Shown: in pieces, positions 27,786-36,910 of the stretch | How the letters are laid out: each line of letters opens with the position of its first letter | Position numbering within the stretch: the stretch's first letter is position 1 | NCBI RefSeq assembly: GCF_029223585.1 | Contig: NZ_CP119423.1 | Span: forward strand, 124,001-188,000 | Direction: 5' to 3' | Length of the DNA: 64,000 nucleotides | Origin: Photobacterium sp. DA100 | GTDB lineage: Bacteria > Pseudomonadota > Gammaproteobacteria > Enterobacterales > Vibrionaceae | Notes under the pieces: generated by a model | Database searches by the model: none | The model's input: the letters and a program-made list of their open reading frames with translations, nothing else | What the model was told of the DNA's origin: nothing | Translations under genes and position numbers: made by a program

Positions 27786-28850
27786 GTGAGCCAGCCGTGC
27801 AAACGCTATTTGATGTATGTTGCCCAGAACTATTCCTATGCCATGCTGCGCCCGCTGCAAGCGGCGATCCGTGAGCAGGGCGGCGAAGTTTGCTGGTTCG
27901 TCGAGGGTAATGAAGCTGATCCAGGCTATATCAAGCCGGATGAAACCTTGCTGACCTCGGTCGCGGCGGTAAAACAATGGCGACCGGATGCGGTTTTTGT
28001 CCCCGGTAATGTCGTGCCTAGCTTCATCCCGGGGATCAAGGTGGGGGTTTTCCATGGTTTCAATGCTGGCAAGCTTAACCGCCGCGGCCGCGAGGACCAT
28101 TTTGAGATCCGCGGCTGTTTTGATCTCTACTGCACCCAGGGGCCCGACACCACGGAGCGCTTTGAGCTGCTGGCAGCCGAGCACGGTTTTTTCCGCGTCG
28201 CCCAGACGGGATGGCCAGCTTTGGATCCGCTATTTTCGCCAGCTGCAGATAACCCTTACCGGGCTCCGCGCGACGAGCGCCCGACAGTGCTGATGTGCTC
28301 GACGTTTTCCCGCAACCTGACCTGTGCGCCGATCCTTTACGATAAAATCAAGGCGCTGGCGGCGACCGGGAAATGGCGTTGGCTTATCCAGTTCCACCCG
28401 AAAATGGATCCGGTGACAGTCAAGCAGTACAAGCAGTTGCAAAGTGAGCACCTGCAGTTTGTCGAGACGGACAATGTGCTGCCGCTGCTGCAGGCGGCCG
28501 ATGTGATGCTGTGTGACACGTCGTCGGTGCTGCTGATGTTTCTGCTTCAGCGCAAACCGGTGGTGACATTTCGCAACCAGGCGCCGGCAAGCCACCTGCT
28601 CAACGTGACCGAGGTGGAGCAAGTAGAAGCGGCTCTGGAACAAGCCTTGCTGCGCCCGGCGGAATTGATGGCAGAAATCGAACAATACTGCCAGACCATC
28701 CATCCTTACACGGATGGACAATCTAGCCTGCGGGTGCTGGCTGCGACCAACCTGCTGGTGGAAGATGGTCGGGCTGGATTAAAACCCAAGCCGCTGAACC
28801 TGCTGCGTCAATTTAAAATGCGCAAGAAGCTGGGCTACTGGAAACTATAG
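27786..28850 (+). CDS. CDP-glycerol glycerophosphotransferase-like GT-B protein
   Basis: This 354-residue protein resembles the GT-B fold of CDP-glycerol glycerophosphotransferases and UDP-GlcNAc 2-epimerase-like proteins. Visible elements are GVFHGFNAGKLNRRG (an HG-type loop), LIQFHPKMDP (the HP motif of this fold) and ADVMLCDTSSVLLMFLLQRKPVVTF (the DTSS phosphate-binding segment). The likely start is GTG at 27786, with GAGGGTGGAG before it. No signal peptide or membrane segment is seen. The context suggests a phospho-substituent or sugar on the LPS core; the donor is not certain. Confidence 0.75.
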   Translation: MSQPCKRYLMYVAQNYSYAMLRPLQAAIREQGGEVCWFVEGNEADPGYIKPDETLLTSVAAVKQWRPDAVFVPGNVVPSFIPGIKVGVFHGFNAGKLNRRGREDHFEIRGCFDLYCTQGPDTTERFELLAAEHGFFRVAQTGWPALDPLFSPAADNPYRAPRDERPTVLMCSTFSRNLTCAPILYDKIKALAATGKWRWLIQFHPKMDPVTVKQYKQLQSEHLQFVETDNVLPLLQAADVMLCDTSSVLLMFLLQRKPVVTFRNQAPASHLLNVTEVEQVEAALEQALLRPAELMAEIEQYCQTIHPYTDGQSSLRVLAATNLLVEDGRAGLKPKPLNLLRQFKMRKKLGYWKL

Positions 28851-28898
28851 GATCTGCGCTGTCATATTGCAGCGCACTGAGGAATAGAAGGTCATCGT

Positions 28899-29675
28899 AT
28901 GAGAAAGCACTCACTATCAGTGATTGTGATCACCAAAAATGAAGCCGATAGAATTGAGGGTTGCCTGCGTTCTGTCGCCACGATCGCGGACGAGATCATT
29001 GTACTTGATAGCGGTTCGACCGATGAGACGGTCGAGATCTGCCATCGCTATACCGACAATGTCACCGTGACCGACTGGCCTGGATTTGGCAAGCAGAAGC
29101 AACGTGCGTTGGACAAGGCCAGCTGTGACTGGGTGCTATCCATTGATGCCGATGAGGCGCTTGATGACGAGATGAAGCAGGCGTTGGTTGCCATGCTGGA
29201 GCAAGATGTCATCGAGCATACCGCTTATCGCCTGCCGTGGGGGGTAACCCTGTACGGCAAGACCCTCAAGTACGGCCGCAGTGCCCGTTCGGTGTTGCGT
29301 TTGTTCAAGCGCGAGGGGGCTAAGTTTACCCTTGATGAGGTGCACGAGACGGTCGTTCCCGCGCCGGGTAGCAAGGGAGTGATGAAAGGCCTGCTGTTGC
29401 ACTATACCCACCGTGATTACGGACATGGCCTAGACAAGGCGGCTAAATATGCTTGGCTTGGCTCGCAGAAATATCATCGCAAAGGCAAAAAGTCCCATGG
29501 TCTGTTCTTGGCGCTGTTGCGTGCCATCTGGACCTTCTTCCTCATCTACGTGATCCGCCGTGGCTTCTTGGATGGCAGTGTTGGATTTATCGTTGCTATG
29601 ACCTATGCCCAGGTGAATTTCAATAAGTATGTTGGCCTGTGGTTGCTGGAGCAGGAAGGACAGTATCAGGAATAA
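28899..29675 (+). CDS. WaaE/KdtX-like LPS core beta-glucosyltransferase
   Basis: The 258-residue GT2 protein resembles WaaE (KdtX), which adds beta-1,4-glucose to the inner-core heptose. The GT-A fold has SVIVITKNEADRIEGCL at the N-terminus, IVLDSGSTDETVEI, and a DxD metal site SIDADEAL (Asp83-Asp85). LFKREGAKFTLDEVHETVV is typical of the acceptor region. A hydrophobic segment near residues 205-225 (LRAIWTFFLIYVIRRG) could bind the membrane. It follows the 27786 gene by 48 bases in the same direction. Confidence 0.87.
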   Translation: MRKHSLSVIVITKNEADRIEGCLRSVATIADEIIVLDSGSTDETVEICHRYTDNVTVTDWPGFGKQKQRALDKASCDWVLSIDADEALDDEMKQALVAMLEQDVIEHTAYRLPWGVTLYGKTLKYGRSARSVLRLFKREGAKFTLDEVHETVVPAPGSKGVMKGLLLHYTHRDYGHGLDKAAKYAWLGSQKYHRKGKKSHGLFLALLRAIWTFFLIYVIRRGFLDGSVGFIVAMTYAQVNFNKYVGLWLLEQEGQYQE

Positions 29676-29727
29676 GTCGGTTCAAGCTGGGATGCTTACT
29701 TTTAATCGTTTTTGAGGCATTGCGTAA

Positions 29728-30807
29728 ATGAAAGTTCTAGTATGTGCATCTTACCTGCATGCATGGAATAGTATTCGGCCTGAGGCTGAGATCTTTATTG
29801 AAATGGTCAGACAGGGACATGAAGTAACAGTGATGACACAGGGGGAGTCAGAGCATGTTACTAAATTGCAAGAAAATGGCGTAAAAGTGATAGATTGCTA
29901 TCCAAAGCGTAAAATTTGTCTCCAGACCATAAAGCGTATCCGCCAGGAGTTAACTGAGGGCAGCTACGATATTTGCTATGCCTTTAACTCTAAAACTATC
30001 CCAAATGCAGCTTTTGCTTGTATTGGGTTTCCTGTCAAATTGGTAGTGTATCGAGGTACAACTGGTGGTTTGTACCGTCATGACCCTTCTGCATACTTAA
30101 CCCAGCTCCATCCTCGTGTCGATGCGATCGTTTGTGTGTCAGAGGCGGTACGTAAAGATGTCGTTAAACGGGTATGGAAGAATCCGCAAAATGTCGTCAC
30201 CATTTACAAAGGACATGAATTGCATTGGTATGATGTTGCGCCGACGGATCGGGCATCTCTGGGCCTTGGCGAAGAGGACATTGTGGCAATGTGTGCGGCT
30301 CATGTACGCCCGAGCAAAGGGATTTCTGTTTTGCTAAAGGCTACCCATGAGATTGAAAGCAAGAATTTTCATCTCGTGCTAGCGGGTCATGGTTTTGAAC
30401 CCCATTTCCAAGAAATGAAAGATAGCCCGATGGCTGATCGCATTCACTATATTGGTCATCGAAAAGATGTGCCCTCACTGATGGCAATGGCGGATATTCA
30501 GGTCCAGCCATCGATCAGTGGAGAAGGATTGCCAAGAACCATCATTGAAGCAATGGCGAATGGAACGGCATCAGTAGTAACGACAACTGGCGGCTCTCCT
30601 GAGTTGGTTGAAGATGGTTGCACCGGTTATATTGTTCCTACAAATGACGCATCCGCATTTGCATCGGCTATCAACAAAATGGCAGCTGATAAACAGATCT
30701 GTAGAGATATGGGAGAAGCGGCTAAAGTTCGTTTACAAAAGGAATTTAGCTCTAAGGTTACGGTGAAAAAACACCTAGAACTATTCAATAGAATTATGAA
30801 TAGTTAG
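29728..30807 (+). CDS. Glycosyltransferase family 4
   Basis: The 359-residue GT-B glycosyltransferase has a weak N-terminal acceptor domain and a clear C-terminal donor domain: AAHVRPSKGISVLLKAT, LVLAGHGFEPHF, and the E-x7-E segment GEGLPRTIIEAMANGTASVV. It acts in the cytoplasm on LPS core or O-chain; donor and linkage cannot be told. From this gene onward to 34244 the codon use becomes visibly more A+T-rich than in the preceding waaE-like gene, suggesting the start of a replaceable block. Confidence 0.85.
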   Translation: MKVLVCASYLHAWNSIRPEAEIFIEMVRQGHEVTVMTQGESEHVTKLQENGVKVIDCYPKRKICLQTIKRIRQELTEGSYDICYAFNSKTIPNAAFACIGFPVKLVVYRGTTGGLYRHDPSAYLTQLHPRVDAIVCVSEAVRKDVVKRVWKNPQNVVTIYKGHELHWYDVAPTDRASLGLGEEDIVAMCAAHVRPSKGISVLLKATHEIESKNFHLVLAGHGFEPHFQEMKDSPMADRIHYIGHRKDVPSLMAMADIQVQPSISGEGLPRTIIEAMANGTASVVTTTGGSPELVEDGCTGYIVPTNDASAFASAINKMAADKQICRDMGEAAKVRLQKEFSSKVTVKKHLELFNRIMNS

Positions 30808-30893
30808 AGAAATACTTGAGTTTTTTATTAAAGTTTTGTTGGTTACAATGTTGGCTATGGAAATCATAGCCATGTAAAATATGAGTTAATGGC

Positions 30894-31952
30894 ATGAATT
30901 TGTATCTTTGCTCTACCATCCGGCATTTAATGTTGGCAGTGCTAAAATCTTTAGATGAACCTCAAGTAGCAGCGACAATTTTGTTGATAAAAGATCAGCA
31001 AAATTTACGTGAGGTGGACTTTGATATTGAAGCACTGCCAAAAAATATTGATATTCAGTTTGTCAACCGTAAGCAAATACTGTCCCGTGCATATTGTGGT
31101 TTGAGTGGATCCCTCTTGAAATTAACCGCGGTAGCAGGGATTAGGCCGACTTCAAGTTTACAAGTTTACACTCGAAAGAAGGTCTTGCAGCAGATTTTTG
31201 GCTTGCAGGATTTATCGGATCTTCAGCTCTATCTTTTCAATGATAGAAATAGGCTTTCCCGTTTATTGAAGCTCGCAGTCAATCAATACACAGTAATTGA
31301 AGATGGCCTGTCCAATTATTATGGGGTTCCGCTGAGCAAGTTTGATAAATTAAAGAAAATATTTAGTGGAAATAAAAACACTCTCAGGTATATCGGAGAT
31401 AGTAGTCGTTGCAGTGGCATATGGCTTTTAAATCCCGATAAGGCACCAAGGGATATTGCGGATAAAGTCCATGATATTGATTTTATTAATGCTAAGAATG
31501 TGTCTGAGTATGTCTTTCCGCTGTTCAAGGCTACTGGATGCTTGGATCCTTCTGCCGATGCTATTATTGCTACACAGCCTATTTCGGTTGGGAATTTGAC
31601 CGCTTCCAATTTTGACTTGGAGGTGTATAGTGAATTGATTGAACAGCTCAATAAACATCAACGGCGCTTTATATGTAAACTCCATCCTCGTGAGTCGATA
31701 GAGCGTTATCAGAGAGCTTTTCCAGATTGTATTTTTCTTCAGGGAAAAGTTCCGCTTGAATTGTTGATCTTCGGTGCGAAGAAAAAACTGGATGTTCTGT
31801 CAATTTACTCCAGCGCAGGTATGGGATTTGAAAAGTACTGTACTCGCAAAACACTTATCAATGAAAATGAAGCAGAAATTATGGCTGATGTGTTTGATAG
31901 TTGGAGAACAGATCGCTCTGAGCTTGAGAAAAGGTTAAATAATATTCTATGA
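30894..31952 (+). CDS. Putative sialyltransferase-like glycosyltransferase
   Basis: The 352-residue protein has the three short motifs shared by bacterial GT38/GT52/GT80 sialyltransferases: an acidic-acidic-Gly motif EDG (residues 136-138 in YTVIEDGLSNYYG), the HP motif (His264-Pro265 in CKLHPRE), and a Ser-Ser motif (306-307 in YSSAGMGFE). IIATQPIS before the HP motif is also typical of GT52-like proteins. Overall similarity to a characterised enzyme could not be checked, and related proteins might use other CMP-sugars such as CMP-Kdo or CMP-legionaminate. No sialic acid synthesis gene is seen in the window. It overlaps the next gene by ATGA. Confidence 0.6.
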   Translation: MNLYLCSTIRHLMLAVLKSLDEPQVAATILLIKDQQNLREVDFDIEALPKNIDIQFVNRKQILSRAYCGLSGSLLKLTAVAGIRPTSSLQVYTRKKVLQQIFGLQDLSDLQLYLFNDRNRLSRLLKLAVNQYTVIEDGLSNYYGVPLSKFDKLKKIFSGNKNTLRYIGDSSRCSGIWLLNPDKAPRDIADKVHDIDFINAKNVSEYVFPLFKATGCLDPSADAIIATQPISVGNLTASNFDLEVYSELIEQLNKHQRRFICKLHPRESIERYQRAFPDCIFLQGKVPLELLIFGAKKKLDVLSIYSSAGMGFEKYCTRKTLINENEAEIMADVFDSWRTDRSELEKRLNNIL

Positions 31953-33028
31953 AAAGAAAAGCTGTACTAGTTGTCTCGGCCCTGAGGGGGGGTGGCGCTG
32001 AGAAGTTTGTTCTCAATTTATATAAAGCTCTTGAGAAGTATGAGAACTTTGAGTGCCACATTCTTGCAATCGAAAAGGCTGTCCAGCATGATATTGCTGG
32101 CTTTAGGGTACACTTTGCCAGTGATATTTGTAACGTGTCGAAGAAAGGCTGGCGCAGACTTTTCTACAAGAAGAATGTCGCTAAGGCTATTGATGACTTC
32201 GTGATGAAAAATATTGGTGAAGATGCATTGGTTTTATCAAACATGCTGCTTGCTGATAAGATTATGTCTTATAGCAAGCTTAATGTTTTTCATGTTATAC
32301 ATAACTCATACTCGACATCTTTACTTAAAGGTAAAAATAAACTTAATCAACTTAGAGTTATAGTAAAAACAAACAATATTTATAAAAACCACCCGTTAGT
32401 ATTTGTATCTGAAGCTTCTAAAGAAAGCTACTTTAAAAAATTCAAATCACATAAAGATAATCATGTTATTTATAACCCAATTGATTTAGATGAGATATTT
32501 TTATTATCAAATAATTTCAGTAGTGATATTGATGGTGATTATATAATTCATGTTGGAAGATTTAATAGAGCTAAACGACATGACCGCTTGATTTCTATTT
32601 TTAGCGAGGTGAAAAATAAAAACATCAAGCTGGCTCTGCTAGGTGATGGCGATTTGAAAGCTGAAGTGTTAAAGAAAGTAAGTGAACTAAACCTTGAGAA
32701 TAGGGTTATATTTTTAGGGTTTAAAGATAACCCTTATCCTTATATTAAAAGCTCTAAGGCATTAGTTTTAACATCTGACTTTGAAGGCTTGCCAACGGTA
32801 TTGTTAGAAGCAATGGCTCTTCAGGTTCCAGTTATATCAATGAAGTGTCCTGGTGGCATTGATGAAATTATTGATATAGAGACACATTCTATTTGTCCTT
32901 TTGGTGATAATAGTTCTTTTGCCGAAAAAATTGACGATGTTGTAGAGAACCCTAACAACTATCTTTCTCTTGTTAGAGAATGCTTTCATCCTGAGCAAGT
33001 GGCAAAGAAATATGGTAAATTAAAATAA
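31949..33028 (+). CDS. Glycosyltransferase family 4
   Basis: This 359-residue GT-B protein begins with a typical acceptor-domain glycine loop (VVSALRGGGAEKFVLNLY). It carries the donor-site elements IIHVGRFNRAKRHDRLISIF, LALLGDGDLK and the E-x7-E segment FEGLPTVLLEAMALQVPVIS. The gene is AT-rich and starts inside the stop codon of the sialyltransferase-like gene, implying translational coupling. The sugar and linkage are unknown. A terminator follows directly. Confidence 0.87.
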   Translation: MKRKAVLVVSALRGGGAEKFVLNLYKALEKYENFECHILAIEKAVQHDIAGFRVHFASDICNVSKKGWRRLFYKKNVAKAIDDFVMKNIGEDALVLSNMLLADKIMSYSKLNVFHVIHNSYSTSLLKGKNKLNQLRVIVKTNNIYKNHPLVFVSEASKESYFKKFKSHKDNHVIYNPIDLDEIFLLSNNFSSDIDGDYIIHVGRFNRAKRHDRLISIFSEVKNKNIKLALLGDGDLKAEVLKKVSELNLENRVIFLGFKDNPYPYIKSSKALVLTSDFEGLPTVLLEAMALQVPVISMKCPGGIDEIIDIETHSICPFGDNSSFAEKIDDVVENPNNYLSLVRECFHPEQVAKKYGKLK

Positions 33029-33030
33029 CT

Positions 33031-33062
33031 ATTAAAGCAGCCATTAAAATGGCTGCTTTAAT
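33031..33062. terminator. Bidirectional terminator at centre of LPS locus
   Basis: A 14-bp stem ATTAAAGCAGCCAT / ATGGCTGCTTTAAT with a TAAA loop lies between the convergent GT4 and ligase-like genes. Confidence 0.85.
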
Positions 33063-33065
33063 AAA

Positions 33066-34244
33066 TCAAGCCACTCTTCTGAAGCCACTATTTAAAATAA
33101 AGTAATTTATTAACAAAAGCGGATATAGAGTAAAAGTTTGACTGAACGGTGAATCTGTTAAACAGATTAAGCTAAATGCTGCAGTTATTGCAATAATGCA
33201 TTCTTTGTTTGAGTTCTCATTGGCTTTTATAAAGCAAGCATAAATTGGGTAATATACAGCCAGTAAAAATAAAATAAAGCCAATAACACCACTTTTAATA
33301 ATTTTATCAATATATTGATTGTGGTAGTGTGTTGGTGAATATTTAGCCAATGATTTATCTATTTTTCCTGCTTTGTATAAGCGCTGTAATTCTTGCTTGT
33401 GGTTATCACCTAAACCAAAAATTGGGTTTATTGAAATAAGTTCTGGGCTTGCTTGCCACATTTGTAATCTCAAGCCTATAGAAGTGTTGTAATTACCTTC
33501 ACTAATTGATTGAATTTCAGCAACAGTAGCGTTTACTCTTGCTTCAACAAAACCATATGATAGGGAAATAATAAAAAAGGTTCCAAAAATTGAAGTGGTT
33601 ATCAATTTTTTGATATTGTTTCTCTCAAAAATCTTATATAGTAGCAAAATAGAGCTTGAAACTGTAAGTGGAATTATAGCCCCTCGAGTTTCCGTTATAA
33701 TTATTGATATTGCTAATAAGAAGAATGATAGTAGAGTAATTATTCTTCTCTCTTTGAAAAAAATAAATAAAGAAACGGTTGCTAATAAGCAAAGTGTAAT
33801 TGCAAAAGGAATTGCATTTATTGGTTGCTTGCTTCTTGGTATATCAAGATATACACTAAAATACAAAGTATAAAGAAAAGATATAATCGCACCGATCAGC
33901 AATAATAACGGTAAGCCTTGTATATTAATTCTCTCTCTAGGGAACGTAAGTAAGAAAATTGAAACAACAATAAGAGTTCTAATCTCTCCAGAGCCGTACC
34001 CAATCGTTTCATATAGAGCTGAGCCATAAAGAGCACTAATGATTAAGATTACCACATAGGGATCTTTATAGTTTTCTTTAATCGTATTAAGCCCATATTT
34101 ACAAATAATAGCGATTATAGATACGGAAAAAAGGATCACTACCTTCTTATCCCAACCTGGGATCACAAAAGCGGCTGTGAACAAACTGATTAAAGGCAGA
34201 TACAGGATTGTATCGAACCAATTGAGTTTTAATTTAGTGCTCAT
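33066..34244 (-). CDS. O-antigen ligase-like membrane protein (WaaL family)
   Basis: The 392-residue polytopic protein has about 10-12 hydrophobic segments and one large loop near residues 240-320 with GLRLQMWQASPELI, INPIFGLGDNH and YSPTHYHNQYIDKIIKSG. This layout, with the conserved Arg-rich GLR and HxHN region in the periplasmic loop, is that of the Wzy_C/O-antigen ligase family, which joins O-antigen or extra sugars to lipid A-core. Ligase versus Wzy polymerase cannot be decided from sequence alone. Start MSTKLKLNWF (34244) overlaps the preceding lpxM-like stop by ATGA; a longer in-frame start would overlap it by 60 bases. The gene is AT-rich. Confidence 0.82.
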   Translation of the reverse strand: MSTKLKLNWFDTILYLPLISLFTAAFVIPGWDKKVVILFSVSIIAIICKYGLNTIKENYKDPYVVILIISALYGSALYETIGYGSGEIRTLIVVSIFLLTFPRERINIQGLPLLLLIGAIISFLYTLYFSVYLDIPRSKQPINAIPFAITLCLLATVSLFIFFKERRIITLLSFFLLAISIIITETRGAIIPLTVSSSILLLYKIFERNNIKKLITTSIFGTFFIISLSYGFVEARVNATVAEIQSISEGNYNTSIGLRLQMWQASPELISINPIFGLGDNHKQELQRLYKAGKIDKSLAKYSPTHYHNQYIDKIIKSGVIGFILFLLAVYYPIYACFIKANENSNKECIIAITAAFSLICLTDSPFSQTFTLYPLLLINYFILNSGFRRVA

Positions 34245-35197
34245 TTTCTTATCTTGTAAGGATTTTCCCCGCCTTCCGGCCGGGTCTTCAACAAACGTAA
34301 AATCCACATGTACTGCTCAGGGCGCTCGGTCACGTACTGCTCGATACACTGGTTCATTAAACGGGCGTCTTGCTCCTCGGTGTCCAGCGGGAACGGAGAA
34401 AGCGGGGGATAGATGTCTATCTCGTACTTGCCGGTCTCGCTGTTGTAGATCGAGTACAAGGGTACGATCTTGGCGCGGCTCAGTTTCGCCAGGCGGCCCA
34501 GCCCGGCAATGGTGGCCTTGGTGGTGGCAAAGAAATCGACGAACACACTGTGTTCGGCTCCCAGGTCTTCATCCGGCAAATAGTAACCCAAGTAGCCCTC
34601 GCGGATGGACTTGATAAAGGGCTTGATCCCGCCACTGCGCTCATAAACACGGCCGCCGTATTGTACACGCTGTTTATGCATTAACCAGTCTGACACCTCA
34701 TTTTTCTGCTTTTTCGCCATCGCCGATACCGGCAGGCCGCGCGATGCGAGCAAAACCGCTGGAATATCAATGGCCCAGGTGTGTGGCACCAGCAAGATAG
34801 CACTGTCGCCATTTTCCTTCAGCGCTGTCAGGTGTTCTTCACCCCGGACGATGGTGTTGTCTTCCAGCCACTGGCGATTGCGGACACTGAGGGCGGCAAA
34901 GCCCATCAGGAAACTGCCGGCGGTGATGTAGTTCTCCAGCAGCATGGCCTCGCGCTCGGCGTCGCTTTTATCGGGGAAGCACATTTTCAGGTTGACCCGG
35001 GCACGGCGGTTGGCCTTGCTGTTGAACTTCACGGCGCGTTTGGCGAACAGGCTGGCTATGGCACGGCGGGTACGGTGCGGCAGCAGGCACAGCAGGGCGG
35101 CAAAAGCAACAGCCAGCCAGGTCCCCCAGTATTTAGGGTGGAGAAAGGCCCAGCTGAATTCCGGGTTGTAGGCTTGTTTATCGTAATGGTCTTTCAT
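34241..35197 (-). CDS. lpxM: Lipid A late acyltransferase (LpxM/LpxL family)
   Basis: The 318-residue protein belongs to the lysophospholipid-acyltransferase family that adds secondary acyl chains to Kdo-lipid A. It has an N-terminal membrane helix (LAVAFAALLCLLP), the H-x4-D catalytic motif HTWAID (His139, Asp144), and YYLPDEDLG. PEQYMWILRLLKTRPEGGENPY at the end is typical of LpxM. LpxM is preferred over LpxL, but the family also contains Vibrio LpxN. It starts one base from the hldD stop, so hldD-lpxM-ligase form one leftward operon. Confidence 0.85.
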   Translation of the reverse strand: MKDHYDKQAYNPEFSWAFLHPKYWGTWLAVAFAALLCLLPHRTRRAIASLFAKRAVKFNSKANRRARVNLKMCFPDKSDAEREAMLLENYITAGSFLMGFAALSVRNRQWLEDNTIVRGEEHLTALKENGDSAILLVPHTWAIDIPAVLLASRGLPVSAMAKKQKNEVSDWLMHKQRVQYGGRVYERSGGIKPFIKSIREGYLGYYLPDEDLGAEHSVFVDFFATTKATIAGLGRLAKLSRAKIVPLYSIYNSETGKYEIDIYPPLSPFPLDTEEQDARLMNQCIEQYVTERPEQYMWILRLLKTRPEGGENPYKIRK

Positions 35198-36154
35198 CTA
35201 GTGTTTCGGTGTTGGGTTGATGGTTGCCATGTATTCGGCCACGCCTTCGGCGACGGACTTGAATGTGTCGGTGTAACCTGCGGCACGCAATTGGGTCAGG
35301 TCGGCTTCAGTAAAAGCCTGGTAGCGGCCTTTGAGGTGGTCTGGAAAAGGGATCTCTTCAACCAGGCCTTTGCCGTGGTGTTTGATCACCGCCTTGGCGA
35401 CTTCGCTGAACGGCTCGGCCTTGCCGGTCCCGCAGTTGAAGATACCGGACACACCGTTTTGCCAGAACCACAGGTTGACCTTGCAGACATCGCCGACAAA
35501 TACAAAATCACGCTTGAGGTTGTCCGAGCCCTCGAACAGTTTCGGGTTGTCGCCCTGGTTGATCTGGTTGTTCAGGTGGAACGCCACCGAGGCCATGCTG
35601 CCTTTGTGCTGCTCGCGCGGGCCGTAGACATTGAAGTAGCGGAAGCCGGTAACTTGCGACAGGGTTTCGCCGTGCTCCTCGGCATCTTGCCACAGGCGGC
35701 GGACATAGTTGTCGAACAGCTGCTTGGAATAGCCGTAGACATTGAGTGCCCCTTCGTACACACGTGCTTCGATGAAGTCGTGGTCGCGGCCGCCGTAGGT
35801 AGCGGCAGATGAGGCGTACAGGAACGGAATGGCACGCTCGAGGCAGTAATGCAGCAGCTCTTTGGAATACTCGTAGTTGTTGAGCATCATGTACTTGCCG
35901 TCCCACTCGGTGGTGGACGAGCAGGCCCCCTGGTGAAATACCGCGTCGATCGGTCCGAAGTCGTCGCCCGCCATGATCTGGGCCAGGAAGTCTTCCTTGT
36001 CCATGTAGTCGGCGATATCCAGGTCGACCAGGTTGGCGAACTTGGTGCCATCCTTGAGGTTGTCGACCACGAGAATATCGTTGCGGCCCTGTTCATTAAG
36101 CGCTTTTACAAGATTGCTGCCGATCATCCCGGCACCACCAGTTACTATAATCAT
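35198..36154 (-). CDS. hldD: ADP-glycero-manno-heptose 6-epimerase HldD
   Basis: HldD (RfaD) converts ADP-D-glycero- to ADP-L-glycero-manno-heptose, the donor for the inner core. The 318-residue SDR protein has [25 protein letters not shown], and the YGYSK active-site Tyr/Lys segment. [20 protein letters not shown] and [11 protein letters not shown] are also strongly characteristic. It is the first gene of the hldD-lpxM-ligase operon. The divergent neighbour is the tetR gene. Confidence 0.96.
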   Translation of the reverse strand: MIIVTGGAGMIGSNLVKALNEQGRNDILVVDNLKDGTKFANLVDLDIADYMDKEDFLAQIMAGDDFGPIDAVFHQGACSSTTEWDGKYMMLNNYEYSKELLHYCLERAIPFLYASSAATYGGRDHDFIEARVYEGALNVYGYSKQLFDNYVRRLWQDAEEHGETLSQVTGFRYFNVYGPREQHKGSMASVAFHLNNQINQGDNPKLFEGSDNLKRDFVFVGDVCKVNLWFWQNGVSGIFNCGTGKAEPFSEVAKAVIKHHGKGLVEEIPFPDHLKGRYQAFTEADLTQLRAAGYTDTFKSVAEGVAEYMATINPTPKH

Positions 36155-36265
36155 GGCTCTTCCAGTCTGTGGGTGGATAACAAGGGTTAGACCCGCTGTT
36201 ATAGAATAGGTTTATGATAGTATTAGCAGATTGCCAATTTTTTTGGGCAGAGAAGTGAGAAGCAA

Positions 36266-36910
36266 ATGAAAACCCGTGACAAAATCATCCTGGCTGCACT
36301 GGAGCTTTTCAACGAAAGCGGTGAGCCGAATATTACCACTAACCATATTGCTGCCCATCTAGGGATTAGCCCCGGTAACCTGTATTATCATTTCCGCAAT
36401 AAGGAAGAGATTATACACAGTATTTTCGATCAATACGCGCATGATCTCAGTATTCACTTCCAACCCCTTGAGCATCAGCAAATAACGGCCGACGATCTGT
36501 TGGTATACCTGGATTCGGTATTCATGCTGATGTGGCGCTACCGTTTCTTCTATGCCAACCTGCCTGATATCTTGCAGCGTGATCCGGAGCTGCAGCAAAA
36601 ATACCTGGCGGCACAGGAAGGGCTGCACAAGGACATCATGGCGATGATGGCCAGCTTCCGTAGCGGTGGGCTGCTGGATATCGATGAAGAAGAGCTTGAG
36701 AACCTGGCGACGACCTTGAAGCTGGTTGCCTCGAGCTGGATCTTCTACCAGACCACTCAGGCCCCGGGAGCCAAGATCACCAAAGCGGTACTCTACCAGG
36801 GGGTGCTGCATATTCTCGGTATCGTCAGGCCGCTGACCACCGCCGAAGGCAAGGCGCAAGTCCTGCAGTTAAAGGCGCACTACCGGGCGCAGATTGAAAA
36901 AGATACCTAA
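36266..36910 (+). CDS. TetR-family transcriptional regulator
   Basis: The 214-residue regulator has the TetR N-terminal helix-turn-helix (ALELFNESGEPNITTNHIA, HLGISPGNLYYHFRNKEEII; residues 10-50) and a helical ligand domain with no clear binding residues. The family regulates diverse targets. It is read divergently from hldD across 111 bases, so hldD is a candidate target, but no convincing palindrome was found there. Its stop codon directly abuts the stop codon of the convergent yibQ gene. Confidence 0.85.
   Translation: MKTRDKIILAALELFNESGEPNITTNHIAAHLGISPGNLYYHFRNKEEIIHSIFDQYAHDLSIHFQPLEHQQITADDLLVYLDSVFMLMWRYRFFYANLPDILQRDPELQQKYLAAQEGLHKDIMAMMASFRSGGLLDIDEEELENLATTLKLVASSWIFYQTTQAPGAKITKAVLYQGVLHILGIVRPLTTAEGKAQVLQLKAHYRAQIEKDT

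Noticed and set aside
33066..34244. Wzy O-antigen polymerase as the identity of the ligase-like gene
   Set aside because: Not excluded, but the position in the core locus without O-unit synthesis genes favours a ligase.
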